From NCBI GenBank assembly GCA_008015155.1, contig SSFA01000039.1, positions 1 to 64,000 of the forward strand: a stretch of 64,000 nt of DNA, written 5' to 3'. Made by a program: the position numbers and the translations under genes. This DNA comes from Thiothrix sp. GTDB lineage: Bacteria > Pseudomonadota > Gammaproteobacteria > Thiotrichales > Thiotrichaceae. Under the pieces are notes generated by a model. The model did no database searches. It was not told the DNA's origin and worked only from the letters and a program-made list of their open reading frames with translations. This document shows, in pieces, positions 1-8,452 of the stretch; within the stretch, counting starts at the first letter, position 1; every line of letters starts with the position of its first letter.

Positions 1-351
1 GGAGGCGGCGGTTGTGGCGGTGGCGGAAACGGAGGTGGCGGTCACGCAGGTGGTCACGGAGGTGGTCACGCAGGTGGTGACGGAGGTGGTCACGGAGGTG
101 GTCACGGAGGCGACAAAGGCATGGATGGACATGACCATGGGGGCTATGACGGCGATAAAGGAATGGGCGCGAGTAGCCACGGGGAAAGCCACGAAGGCCA
201 TAGCGATAAAGGAGCCTCTGGCAATAAAGGCTTACCGGGTGTTCAAGGACTCCAAGGCTTTAGTGCAGGGATTGTAGCCTCAGGCAAGTGCAGTGGCTGG
301 CAGGCAGGTTCCTGTGTCAGTACTCAACATGTGAAGCGCACGCAGTCCTAG
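1..351 (+). CDS. Gly/His-rich collagen-like protein, C-terminal part (5' end outside window)
   Basis: The frame is open from base 1 to a TAG at 349-351, so this is the last 116 residues of a longer protein. The first ~40 residues are Gly-rich blocks of the type GGGH/AGGH. An Asp/His/Lys/Gly stretch follows, then a short run of G-X-Y triplets (GNKGLPGVQGLQG), and a tail with two cysteines. Collagen-like triplets usually form extended surface proteins, and His-Gly repeats often bind metal; neither role is shown here. Coding in this frame is favoured because Gly and His codons keep the repeat register and the alternative frame gives only a Val/Thr artefact. The signal peptide and start are not visible. 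Confidence 0.6.
   Translation, partial: GGGGCGGGGNGGGGHAGGHGGGHAGGDGGGHGGGHGGDKGMDGHDHGGYDGDKGMGASSHGESHEGHSDKGASGNKGLPGVQGLQGFSAGIVASGKCSGWQAGSCVSTQHVKRTQS
31..114 (+). repeat. Short tandem repeat encoding G-G-G-H units
   Basis: Imperfect 12-bp units of the form ggaggtggtcac or gcaggtggtcac recur head to tail and stay in frame with the Gly/His-rich protein. Such a repeat can expand or contract by slippage without shifting the frame. Confidence 0.7.
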
Positions 352-406
352 CCAAACTTAATTATCTGTGCTATCAACGAACTAGCTCTAAACTTGAGAT
401 AGTCGA

Positions 407-736
407 ATGCTTAGCAGAGTTTACCCACGGCAGGCTGCTTCTTTAGCTAGCCTGTTATTCAGTATAATGTTTTGTTCGTCAGCTCATGCAGCTGACGCTT
501 GGTATTATAACCAACGCTTAGCCAGTCCCGCAGATAGCCGCGCTATTTTAATGCCCTATCATTATCCACAACGAAAGCTCTCCTCTTTTGCTCAGCAACC
601 TGCTTTACAACAATGGACATGGCTTAAACAACAACATCTAAAAGGTATAAAGCTAAGTCAGCCAGCTCTTAAGCCTAAGCAAAAACATCTGCAAGGACGA
701 GCTTTACCTTTTTGGCCTGACCTCAAACCTAAATAG
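407..736 (+). CDS. Small exported protein of unknown function
   Basis: This 109-residue protein has an N-terminal hydrophobic stretch ending in an AHA-A site, typical of a Sec signal peptide with cleavage near residue 28. The mature part of about 80 residues is rich in Gln, Lys, Pro and aromatic residues and matches no family I recognise. It follows the Gly/His-rich gene on the same strand after 55 bp and overlaps the convergent YqfO-like gene by 8 bp. The upstream ribosome-binding site is weak. The export signal is the main support for a real gene. Confidence 0.5.
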   Translation: MLSRVYPRQAASLASLLFSIMFCSSAHAADAWYYNQRLASPADSRAILMPYHYPQRKLSSFAQQPALQQWTWLKQQHLKGIKLSQPALKPKQKHLQGRALPFWPDLKPK

Positions 737-1040
737 AATTAATCGGAAAAACTGTATAAGCGGGTTCTTCATAAGGGTGGCTTCGCATCAGTGCTTGTAA
801 AGTCGCTTGCAGATATTCATCAGCACAGACTAGTTCAACACGGTATTCATCGACTAAATGCAGATGATTTTCCTGACCCAAAAAAGGATTACTGCCTGCT
901 AGAGGTCTAAATTGACCCGTGCCTAAGCATTCCCATGCACAGTGATCGTAATTTCCAATACGCCCAGCACCTGCGGCAAACACAGCAGCTTTGACTATTT
1001 CCTTATGAGTTACTGGTACATAAAAAATCAATTGATACAT
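729..1040 (-). CDS. YqfO/NIF3 C-terminal-like small protein
   Basis: The 103-residue protein begins with a YQLIFYVP strand and contains AGAGRIGNYDHCAWE, GTGQFRPLAGSNPFLG and a C-terminal RSHPYEEPAY. These are hallmarks of the CutA/PII-like domain that is inserted in, or stands alone beside, NIF3/YqfO dinuclear-metal proteins. The free-standing form is common in gammaproteobacteria and its function is unknown. It lies 9 bp downstream of pilD on the same strand and is probably co-transcribed with pilBCD, although no pilus role is implied. The family call is strong; the biochemical role is open. Confidence 0.8.
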   Translation of the reverse strand: MYQLIFYVPVTHKEIVKAAVFAAGAGRIGNYDHCAWECLGTGQFRPLAGSNPFLGQENHLHLVDEYRVELVCADEYLQATLQALMRSHPYEEPAYTVFPINSI

Positions 1041-1049
1041 GGTGATTTA

Positions 1050-1931
1050 TCAAGGTGGAGCCAACCATTGCATAGTAAAGCGCAGGACTTGTTCATGCCA
1101 AATTAGAGCCACAAATCCAGCCATCGCTAGCCAAGGACCGAAGGGCATTGGCAGGCTTTGTCCATTACGTTTAATGAGCATCCAAGCAATCCCAAAAACC
1201 GCACCGAATGCAGAAGAGGCAAACACTATGAAGGGTAAAATTTGCCAACCACCCCAAGCACCTAAAGCGGCGAGCAACTTGAAATCACCATAGCCCATCC
1301 CTTCTTTACCAGTAAGGAGTTTGAAAAGGTGATAAATGCTCCATAAGGACAAATAGCCAAACACAGCACCCAAAACACTATCGCTTAGTGGCACAAACCA
1401 GCTATTCATATTTAGTAAAATACCAGCCCACAATAGCGGATAGGTTAGCGCATCTGGTAACAGCATGGTTTGCGCATCAATCATAAACAGCGCAACTAAA
1501 ATCCATGTGAAAAATAATAAACCTAAGGTTTGCCAGCTGAAGCCATATTGATAAGCCACTAATATCGATAGGAGGGCTGTTGCAATTTCTACCAAAGGGT
1601 ATTGCATGGAAATAGGGGTGCGACAACCTGCACACTTACCTCCTAGTATCAAATAGCTAATAACTGGGATATTTTCCCAAGAGGCAATTTTATGTCCACA
1701 CACAGGACATTGTGAGCGTGGCACTACGAGATTGAAAGAGCCGGTTTCGCTACTGATTATCGCTGGGTCCCCGCCTAAATACTCGGCACATTCTTGCTTC
1801 CATTCGCGTTCCATCATGACAGGAAGGCGGTAAATCACCACATTCAGAAAACTACCAATCAGTAGCGAAATCAGCCCCACAAAGACCAGTAGCCACGTGC
1901 TACTAGTTGCCAGCAAGTGAATTAATTCCAT
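1050..1931 (-). CDS. pilD: Type IV prepilin peptidase / N-methyltransferase PilD
   Basis: This inner-membrane aspartic protease (family A24) cleaves the leader of type IV prepilins and N-methylates the new N-terminus. The 293-residue protein has the full-length bifunctional layout. The N-terminal segment has two CxxC pairs (CPVCGH near residue 84 and CAGC about 25 residues later). The two membrane-embedded Asp motifs are DAQTMLLPD and the GYGDFK signature. About seven hydrophobic segments follow in the C-terminal two thirds. It sits 9 bp after pilC in the order pilB-pilC-pilD. Likely substrates in this window are both PilA-like pilins and the GspJ-like protein. The ATG start fits the family N-terminus. 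Confidence 0.96.
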   Translation of the reverse strand: MELIHLLATSSTWLLVFVGLISLLIGSFLNVVIYRLPVMMEREWKQECAEYLGGDPAIISSETGSFNLVVPRSQCPVCGHKIASWENIPVISYLILGGKCAGCRTPISMQYPLVEIATALLSILVAYQYGFSWQTLGLLFFTWILVALFMIDAQTMLLPDALTYPLLWAGILLNMNSWFVPLSDSVLGAVFGYLSLWSIYHLFKLLTGKEGMGYGDFKLLAALGAWGGWQILPFIVFASSAFGAVFGIAWMLIKRNGQSLPMPFGPWLAMAGFVALIWHEQVLRFTMQWLAPP

Positions 1932-1940
1932 AGTATTTTG

Positions 1941-3185
1941 TTAGACCACAGCCCCAAGTTTGAAAATTGGCAGGTACATTGCGACTACCAAACCACCTAC
2001 CACAACACCTAGTACAGCCATGATCAAGGGTTCAATTTGTTTTGAGAGCGTATCTACTAAATCGTCGACTTGCTCTTCGTAATAATCAGCTGCTTTGCCC
2101 AACATTTCCTCTAAACGTCCCGATTCTTCACCAATCCGTGTCATCTGTACTACCATATTTGGGAAGATTTGGGTCGTTTGCATAGCAACGTTTAATTGCA
2201 GACCTTGAGCAGTATCGCCCTTCATCCGCATGGTTGCATCATAATACACAAAATTACCAGTACTACCTGCAACGGAGTCCATTGATTCTACTAAGGGAAC
2301 ACCCGCTGAGAACATCGTTGATAAGGTGCGACAAAAGCGTGCAATTGAGGACAGGTTAATAATATTTCCAATAATAGGAATCTTTAAAATCATTCTATCG
2401 ACTATTCGTTGGAATTTTGACGAACGTTTAAGTGCCGTCTTAAAGGCATAGCCGCCAATCGCCATTGCTACCAGCGGCATCCACCAATAGGCTTGTAACC
2501 ATTCAGACATAGCGATAACCATCAAGGTAAACGCTGGTAAGTCCGCACCGAAGCTACTAAAGACTTGTTTAAATTGTGGGATAACCCAAATCAACATAAT
2601 CGCTGATACGACAACTGCAGCGACCACAACAATGACTGGGTACATAACGGCTTTTTTGATCTTAGCTTTTAAGGATTCAGTTTTTTCTTTGTAGGTTGCC
2701 ACTTTATCAAGCATGGTTTCTAAAGTACCTGCTTGTTCACCTGCTTTAACTAAGTTAACGAAAAGACGGTCAAAATATTGAGGATGTTTGCTAAGAGCAG
2801 TACCAAAGCTTGAGCCCGCTTCAATGTCTTGTATGACCTTTTTGATCAGATCATGCATAGCGACGTTGTCACCACCACCTCCGACCATTTGTAAAGATTG
2901 CACCATGGGTACACCAGAGCGCATCATGGTTGTCATTTGCCTAGCAAAGTGAGCAATATCAGCCGGTTTAATAGCGGGTTTAAATAAGGGCTTAGGTTTT
3001 TTGACAATACGTCCGGGGTTAATTCCTTGGCGGCGCAAGGTAGCTCTTAGCCAGTTAGCATTTGCAGCTTGCGTTTCACCTTTAATTTTTACGCCATTAC
3101 GGTTTACACCCTCCCATTTGAAAGTTTGCATTCCATCGACAGCGCTTGGAGTTTTCATGGTGCTTGGATTACGTGGGCTAGCCAT
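1941..3185 (-). CDS. pilC: Type IV pilus inner-membrane platform protein PilC
   Basis: PilC is the polytopic platform that couples the PilB/PilT motors to pilin insertion and removal. The 414-residue protein has the duplicated T2SSF domain: one copy near residues 80-200 (FARQMTTMMRSGVPMVQSL) and a second near 285-405 (FCRTLSTMFSAGVPLVESM). Three long hydrophobic segments are visible, including the C-terminal one. The repeated motif R-x-L/M-S/T-T-M-x-x-S/A-G-V-P is diagnostic. It lies between pilB (92 bp upstream) and pilD (9 bp downstream) on the same strand. The N-terminal ~30 residues vary in this family, so the exact start is less certain. Confidence 0.96.
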   Translation of the reverse strand: MASPRNPSTMKTPSAVDGMQTFKWEGVNRNGVKIKGETQAANANWLRATLRRQGINPGRIVKKPKPLFKPAIKPADIAHFARQMTTMMRSGVPMVQSLQMVGGGGDNVAMHDLIKKVIQDIEAGSSFGTALSKHPQYFDRLFVNLVKAGEQAGTLETMLDKVATYKEKTESLKAKIKKAVMYPVIVVVAAVVVSAIMLIWVIPQFKQVFSSFGADLPAFTLMVIAMSEWLQAYWWMPLVAMAIGGYAFKTALKRSSKFQRIVDRMILKIPIIGNIINLSSIARFCRTLSTMFSAGVPLVESMDSVAGSTGNFVYYDATMRMKGDTAQGLQLNVAMQTTQIFPNMVVQMTRIGEESGRLEEMLGKAADYYEEQVDDLVDTLSKQIEPLIMAVLGVVVGGLVVAMYLPIFKLGAVV

Positions 3186-3277
3186 AAGCTTTCGTCATCT
3201 CGTTTATTATTATAATGATTGCGTCCAAGTGTAGCAGTTTTTTGCAACTAGTCTTGAATACCCCAGATGAGCGGAAT

Positions 3278-4990
3278 TTAATCCTTAGTTACACGTGATA
3301 TTTCAGCTAAAGAAGTAATTCCTTGCTTGATTTTCATTAAACCGGATTGACGTAAGTCGAGAATGTTTTCGCGCTGAGCTTGTTCAGCCAAGTCCATCGA
3401 GTTACAGCCATCCATGACCATTCGCCCCATCACTTGCGAAATAGGCATAACTTGATAGATACCAACACGACCCTTATAACCTTGTGAACACGCGGAGCAA
3501 CCTACTGCTTCATATAGGGTAAATTTACCAATTTCTTCATCTTTGAAACCGAAGCTACGCAAAACATCAGGTGGAACCGTCGAAGGCTGCTTACATTTGT
3601 CACATAAACGCCGTGCTAAACGTTGAGCAATAATTAAATGCACGGATGAGGCAATATTGAAGGGCGGTACACCCATATTGAGTAAACGAGTTAAGGTTTC
3701 TGGGGCGCTATTGGTGTGTAAGGTGGATAAAACTAAGTGGCCTGTTTGAGCGGCCTTAATGGAGATTTCAGCAGTTTCTAAGTCACGAATCTCCCCTACC
3801 ATAATAATATCAGGGTCTTGCCGTAGGAAAGAGCGCAAAGCTTCGGCAAATGTCAGCCCTACTTTAGGATTAACATTAACCTGATTAACCCCAGGCATAT
3901 TAATCTCAGCAGGGTCTTCCGCGGTTGAAATATTGCTCTCTGGAGTATTCAACATCCCAAGACCAGTATAAAGGGTGACAGTTTTACCACTACCGGTCGG
4001 GCCAGTGACTAACACCATGCCATCAGGTTTATTTAAAGCATTCACAAAGTCGGCTTGTTGTTTAGGATCAAAGCCAAGTTTCTCGATACCAATCGTGGCA
4101 CTATCGGAGTCCAAGATCCGCATAACCACCTTTTCACCATAAATGGTAGGTAAGGTATTCACGCGAAAGTCTATATTTTTCTTCTCATTCAGGGCAAAAC
4201 GAATCCGCCCATCTTGTGGAACTCGGCGCTCAGAAATATTCATTCGAGCTAGAACTTTTAAACGCGAGGTAAGTTGGGCAGCAATACCAATAGGAGGGGT
4301 AGCAATAACCTTTAGAATACCATCAACACGATAGCGAATTCGTAAGTTTTTCTCGTAAGGTTCAATATGAATGTCGGATACTTTAGAGTTAATAGCATGT
4401 GCTAAAAGCTTATCTACGAAAGAGATAATTTCAACCTCTTCACCCTCAGCCTCTTGCTTCTTAATATCTCGCGTATCAAGAGCGATATTTTGGGTAATAG
4501 CTTCACTTGAGACTGCCATCCCCGATTGCATAGGCGAAGCGCTACCACTAAAGCCACCACCGTTCGCTAGATAAATTTGTAATTTATCAAACTCAACGAA
4601 AACAGGTTCTGGCTTGAGATTGGTCGCAAACTTAACATCATCTAAGTTGGGCAAATAAATTGGATCTGCTAAAGCAACCAGCAAATGATTGCCATAACGA
4701 TAAATGGGTAGTAAGTGTAAGCGTTGCTTTTGTTCGTCAGAAATTAGGTCGATCACTGTAGGACGAATATCAATAGCATCTAAGTCAATTACGCTGATGC
4801 CATATTCATCGCTAGCAGCTCTAGCTAAGTCTTTAGCATTAACTAGTTGCTGATGAAATAGCCACTCCATCACCGATATTTTATCAGCATGTGCTTTCTT
4901 GACAGTTTTTTCGGCAACGCCTATGTCCAGCTTGCCTGTGGTGACTAATTGTTTGACATAGCCGGGAAGTTGGATGTTAGGTGCGCTCAT
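3278..4990 (-). CDS. pilB: Type IV pilus assembly ATPase PilB
   Basis: PilB is the cytoplasmic hexameric ATPase that powers pilus extension. At 570 residues it matches the family. It has an N-terminal MshEN/GSPII_E_N domain, then the GspE ATPase core with Walker A GPTGSGKT (near residue 330), the Asp box RFLRQDPD, Walker B IIMVGEIRD and the His box TGHLVLSTLHT. The zinc-binding CxxC pairs, CDKC and CSAC, lie in the C-terminal third. Adjacent pilC and pilD on the same strand form the usual pilBCD unit. Polarity is extension rather than retraction because of the long N-terminal domain and the Cys tetrad, which PilT lacks. Confidence 0.97.
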   Translation of the reverse strand: MSAPNIQLPGYVKQLVTTGKLDIGVAEKTVKKAHADKISVMEWLFHQQLVNAKDLARAASDEYGISVIDLDAIDIRPTVIDLISDEQKQRLHLLPIYRYGNHLLVALADPIYLPNLDDVKFATNLKPEPVFVEFDKLQIYLANGGGFSGSASPMQSGMAVSSEAITQNIALDTRDIKKQEAEGEEVEIISFVDKLLAHAINSKVSDIHIEPYEKNLRIRYRVDGILKVIATPPIGIAAQLTSRLKVLARMNISERRVPQDGRIRFALNEKKNIDFRVNTLPTIYGEKVVMRILDSDSATIGIEKLGFDPKQQADFVNALNKPDGMVLVTGPTGSGKTVTLYTGLGMLNTPESNISTAEDPAEINMPGVNQVNVNPKVGLTFAEALRSFLRQDPDIIMVGEIRDLETAEISIKAAQTGHLVLSTLHTNSAPETLTRLLNMGVPPFNIASSVHLIIAQRLARRLCDKCKQPSTVPPDVLRSFGFKDEEIGKFTLYEAVGCSACSQGYKGRVGIYQVMPISQVMGRMVMDGCNSMDLAEQAQRENILDLRQSGLMKIKQGITSLAEISRVTKD

Positions 4991-5168
4991 GGAATTTAAC
5001 TATTTCTTTATTATTTATAATTAATTTATTCTAGAAATAATAATACGTGATTAAATCAATTGCTAGCTGAGCAGCCGAATGGTAAATAAATTTATACCTA
5101 TGATAGCTTAGGTACTCAGGTTGTGATAGGGAAGGCGTAAGTAGACCTAGCAACATGCTATCATTTGC

Positions 5169-6593
5169 TTATTTTTTTAAAGGAGTATATTTCGTTGAGT
5201 GTTGGATAAAGCTTATCTTAGTAGTTATTTTTCCATCAGACCAGAATCTTGGAGCTGTATGGAGACTGTTTTGTTTTTTTAAATCTACAAATTCCCATTG
5301 ATAAATAGTAACTGCTAGTAATAAAAAAGCCGGTAAAATTAGTGTAAAACGTGTTATGGTGGAAAGCTTAAAGTTAGGTACTTCAGGTGTCCAGGTTTTC
5401 ATAAGATTAATAGTAGCACCAATTATTATGGCCATATAGGTTAAACTGACTGGCATAACCATTACACCATCTACCAAGCTTGCAGCAAAAGCTGAGCTAA
5501 GAGCGGCAGTCATAGGTAAAGCTAAAGGCTCTCTATTAATAGGATTTTGAGCAATTAATTTCCTCCACTTATGTATTAAATATATGGTTAAAAATAAAAA
5601 TAATATAGTGAAAGGCAATCCCCATTCGGCCATTAATTGCAATATGAAGTTATGTGGGTGAGCAACTGTTTTTAAAGCACCATCGGCAGCTGTCATCATT
5701 GGACCAATACCTAACCATGGATTATTAAAAGCAATGTGGATTGTCTGCATCCATATTTCTACTCTTCCGCTTGAGTTTGTAAAATCTCTATGTACGGTGC
5801 TCTCAAGAGCCGCATGATTATCTATTCCAAAGAAAGTTGGGATGAGAAAAATCATAAGTAAATAAATAAAAGCCCCGATAGAGCTTGTTGTTAATAAATA
5901 TTTTAGATAGCGTGCCCACCAGTTTGGTGCAAATATAAAAACTGAAATAACTGTAAAAATCATGCCCAAAATAAATGCTCTAGTGCCTGTGATAAATGCT
6001 AGAGCGAAGCTTAAAGAGGCTGTAATTAATATGAGTTTTGTATGCCTCGTTCGATCTTGAAGCGCAAGATAACCTATAATGAAGGGTAGTGTCCAACTAA
6101 GGAATTGAGCATAAAATCTAATATTGTCAAAACCATCTATAATTACCCAGGCATCAATTTTGTCTCTTGATGCTATTATCATAAAATAGTTTGCTAGCGA
6201 TCTACAAGCATAAATTAATTGAACTAGTGTGAAGATCAAGGCAAGATGCTTTATTTTATTTCCATTAATATTCATTGTAAATGATATAGTAAATAAAAAA
6301 ATATTGAGGAAAATAAATAGCTCTATGGTTGACCAAAATGAATCTAAAGAATGTATAGTTGCCATTAGTCCCATGGATAAAAATATAAGCAAGACTCTTA
6401 ACTCATTTTCCCTCCATATCTCATATTTTAAAAGTGAGTAGGTGAGCAAGCATCCAATAAATATTGTACTAATTAGTCTTTGTGAGTCATGAAATGATGA
6501 GCTTATTAAGAAAGGCAAAACAGCTAAGAAGATGAGGCTTATGGCAATAATAATTAAATTCTTATTTGATATTTTGTCTAATAAGTTACTCAT
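5169..6593 (-). CDS. O-antigen-ligase-like membrane protein, probable pilin glycan transferase
   Basis: The 474-residue protein has about ten to twelve hydrophobic helices. The Wzy_C/O-antigen ligase region contains TGTRAF (near residue 205) and the HPHN motif followed by a WGLPF helix. The family transfers lipid-linked glycans to lipid A core or, in the PglL/PilO/TfpO subgroup, to pilin Ser/Thr. It sits 3 bp downstream of a TfpX/TfpZ-like gene and next to two pilins, which favours pilin O-glycosylation, but a capsule or O-antigen role cannot be excluded from sequence. Base composition is visibly more AT-rich than pilB or pilR, a common sign of exchangeable pilin-modification genes. Confidence 0.72.
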   Translation of the reverse strand: MSNLLDKISNKNLIIIAISLIFLAVLPFLISSSFHDSQRLISTIFIGCLLTYSLLKYEIWRENELRVLLIFLSMGLMATIHSLDSFWSTIELFIFLNIFLFTISFTMNINGNKIKHLALIFTLVQLIYACRSLANYFMIIASRDKIDAWVIIDGFDNIRFYAQFLSWTLPFIIGYLALQDRTRHTKLILITASLSFALAFITGTRAFILGMIFTVISVFIFAPNWWARYLKYLLTTSSIGAFIYLLMIFLIPTFFGIDNHAALESTVHRDFTNSSGRVEIWMQTIHIAFNNPWLGIGPMMTAADGALKTVAHPHNFILQLMAEWGLPFTILFLFLTIYLIHKWRKLIAQNPINREPLALPMTAALSSAFAASLVDGVMVMPVSLTYMAIIIGATINLMKTWTPEVPNFKLSTITRFTLILPAFLLLAVTIYQWEFVDLKKQNSLHTAPRFWSDGKITTKISFIQHSTKYTPLKK

Positions 6594-6596
6594 GCT

Positions 6597-7343
6597 TCAC
6601 AAGGTCCATGGGTTGATTGCTAGTATATCAACAGGGTCACCGCTTGCACGATCCCAAGCCCAAAGAACATCTACTTCTTTGCCAGAAAGTGGTAGAAATG
6701 CATAATTATCAGCATTTTTACCATAGCTACTCAAAAACTGATTAAGTAATTTTTTGTTTTCTTTTTTGGAAAGTATTTTTTGTGGATCAATACCTCCTTT
6801 TAATATTTCATTTTTATATTCTTCAAAAGGCTTATAATACTCTGGCCTAGAATCAATATCAGGCTTACCAGATAATACTTCGAAAGTGATTTGAGCTAGC
6901 TTCTCTTGATCGTTAGGTAATTTTACATAAACAAACTTAGGTTTCCATAGGCCTGTGCTTTTTAAAGATGGCTCCTGCACTTGGTCTAATACAGAGTCTT
7001 TAAAGTTAATTAAGGTAAACCTATCAACTGTATAAGCTACGTAGACAGGATGCCCTTGATGAATCGTATAAATACCGTATATCAAAGCAGTAGCTTGCAT
7101 CATTATAATAAAAAATAAATCAAACTTTAGGCTGGGCTTATTAGGTTTATATACAATGAGGGTTAAAAGTGGGCCTAAAATTAGATCGATAGCTAGAACT
7201 ATAAACAAAATTTCCTTTAGTCCAGAGGATTCAAGGAAGGGAGGTGGGTACCAAACTAAAAAAATTACCCCTAGCAATACAGTGATGAAGAATGAGCTAA
7301 GTATTAAATGCAAAAAAGCTTTTTTTATTTTTATAGTAAGCAT
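6597..7343 (-). CDS. TfpX/TfpZ-type pilin accessory protein
   Basis: The ~248-residue protein has an N-terminal helix, two or three further membrane helices (FIVLAIDLILGPLLTLIVY; LFFIIMMQATALIYGIY) and the GHPVYVAYTVDRF segment. These are typical of TfpX/TfpZ accessory proteins, which modulate assembly of particular type IV pilins. The C-terminal soluble part ends near LPLSGKEVDVLWAWDR. I place the start at the ATG at 7341-7343, which falls just after the pilin stop codon; a longer frame would overlap the pilin gene and lacks hydrophobic logic. It lies between a pilin and the ligase-like gene in an AT-rich block. Confidence 0.78.
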   Translation of the reverse strand: MLTIKIKKAFLHLILSSFFITVLLGVIFLVWYPPPFLESSGLKEILFIVLAIDLILGPLLTLIVYKPNKPSLKFDLFFIIMMQATALIYGIYTIHQGHPVYVAYTVDRFTLINFKDSVLDQVQEPSLKSTGLWKPKFVYVKLPNDQEKLAQITFEVLSGKPDIDSRPEYYKPFEEYKNEILKGGIDPQKILSKKENKKLLNQFLSSYGKNADNYAFLPLSGKEVDVLWAWDRASGDPVDILAINPWTL

Positions 7344-7353
7344 GTTTATATTT

Positions 7354-7773
7354 TTATTTGCAGTTATAAGGACGAAGTGTTGGATCAACAGTTCCACCAG
7401 TGCAATCCCATTTGATGGTACTATCTACTAGGGTAGGAACCATAACTATAGTAGCATTTTCTGCTACACGTTGGTTATAAGTCAGGATAAGCGTTCCATT
7501 CTCAACAGCTATTGATTTTATAGCATTGCCTTTTATAAATTCAGGCATTGGTAGATATATATCAGAGTTATTTGCTGGAAAAGTACTATACATATAATAG
7601 TATTCATATACAGCAAACTTTACCGCACTAGCTAATTGTATCCCTTCAAGAACATGTGTACGTTTTACATAGCCCTGATAGGCTGGTGTTGCAATCGCTG
7701 CTAGCATACCGATAATCGCAACAGTTACCATCAATTCTATGAGAGTAAAACCGTTTTTGAGTAATGATGGCAT
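7354..7773 (-). CDS. Type IV pilin, second copy
   Basis: The 139-residue prepilin has a short leader ending in Gly, followed by FTLIELMVTVAIIGML. This is the class III leader with Glu at position 5 of the mature protein and a hydrophobic alpha-1 N-terminus. Two cysteines near the C-terminus (WDCTGG and YNCK) form the expected D-loop. It is a tandem paralogue of the upstream pilA, diverged in the middle and more AT-rich. Its TfpX-like and ligase-like neighbours suggest a co-inherited pilin with its own accessory factor and glycosylation. A strong stem-loop lies in the gap between the two pilins and may set their relative expression. Confidence 0.92.
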   Translation of the reverse strand: MPSLLKNGFTLIELMVTVAIIGMLAAIATPAYQGYVKRTHVLEGIQLASAVKFAVYEYYYMYSTFPANNSDIYLPMPEFIKGNAIKSIAVENGTLILTYNQRVAENATIVMVPTLVDSTIKWDCTGGTVDPTLRPYNCK

Positions 7774-7795
7774 AGGACTAGTCTCTTAAATATAC

Positions 7796-7824
7796 AGTTA
7801 AGCTCGTATTTCACGAGCTTAACT
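7796..7824 (-). terminator. Stem-loop between the two pilin genes
   Basis: A perfect 12-bp inverted repeat (agttaagctcgt / acgagcttaact) surrounds a 5-nt loop, between the pilA stop and the second pilin start. There is no long U tract on the minus strand, so it could be a partial terminator or an mRNA-stabilising hairpin. Either would keep pilA expression higher than that of the downstream pilin. Confidence 0.6.
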
Positions 7825-7846
7825 TTAAATCCACCAAACTTAACTA

Positions 7847-8293
7847 TTAAGTTGCACTGCGGCAAGTAGCTGGACGGAATTTTGATGGCACGTCACCACC
7901 AGTACAAGTCCAGGTTACAGAACCTTTAGCATCAGCAACAGTTGGTGTTAAGACAATCGTTTTACCATTATCAACTTTAGCATTATAAGTTATAGTAATT
8001 GTGCCACCTGTGGCACCTACTGCGACGGACGTTACAGCATTGCCAGTAATATCAGTTGCAGCAGGTAAGCCAGCTGCTGGGTTAGTTGTAGGCCATGCAC
8101 CGCGATCAGCATAGAACTCCGTTACTGCTAACTTTGCAGAGCCTGCTAAGCTTAAGCCTTCAGAAACGTGGGCACGTTTGGTGTAATCTTGATAAGCAGG
8201 TAAGGCAATCGCAGCTAAGATACCGATGATCGCAACAACGATCATTAACTCGATTAAAGTGAAGCCTGCTTGTACTTTTTTCTTCATGGACAT
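7847..8293 (-). CDS. pilA: Major type IV pilin PilA
   Basis: The 148-residue prepilin has a ten-residue leader (MSMKKKVQAG) and mature FTLIELMIVVAIIGILAAIALPAYQDY, shown here in part: FTLIE then the helix. The C-terminal cysteines (WTCTGG and ATCRS) give the disulphide loop. It is the first pilin behind a sigma-54 promoter and an AGGAA ribosome-binding site about 9 nt before the ATG at 8293, so it is the likely major pilin. The downstream gene is a paralogue. Regulation by the adjacent PilSR pair is strongly suggested by the promoter architecture. Confidence 0.95.
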   Translation of the reverse strand: MSMKKKVQAGFTLIELMIVVAIIGILAAIALPAYQDYTKRAHVSEGLSLAGSAKLAVTEFYADRGAWPTTNPAAGLPAATDITGNAVTSVAVGATGGTITITYNAKVDNGKTIVLTPTVADAKGSVTWTCTGGDVPSKFRPATCRSAT

Positions 8294-8370
8294 TTTTATA
8301 GTTCCTTATTGTTGGTCTTAAGTTGGTTTTTCTTGTTTAAGAATCTTTTGCCTTAGGGCATCAACAGTAT

Positions 8371-8386
8371 TGCAGGCATTGTGCCA
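8371..8386 (-). promoter_or_regulatory. Sigma-54 (RpoN) promoter of pilA
   Basis: On the minus strand the sequence reads TGGCACAATGCCTGCA. This keeps the -24 GG and -12 GC dinucleotides with exactly 10 bp between them, close to the consensus TGGCAC-N5-TTGCA. It lies about 80 bp upstream of the pilA ATG and is paired with a local NtrC-type activator (PilR). Confidence 0.88.
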
Positions 8387-8452
8387 ACTTTAGATTTTTT
8401 TATAAGTTATTGATTTTATTTAATTATTAATTTATTTCTAATCAGAAATAGA

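Noticed and set aside
31..114. Short tandem repeats suggestive of a CRISPR array
   Set aside because: Units are 12 bp, contiguous, without spacers and in frame with a protein.
14..277. Open frame rich in Val/Thr/Glu at the left edge
   Set aside because: It is a frame shadow of the Gly/His-rich gene: the regular repeat makes every frame open.
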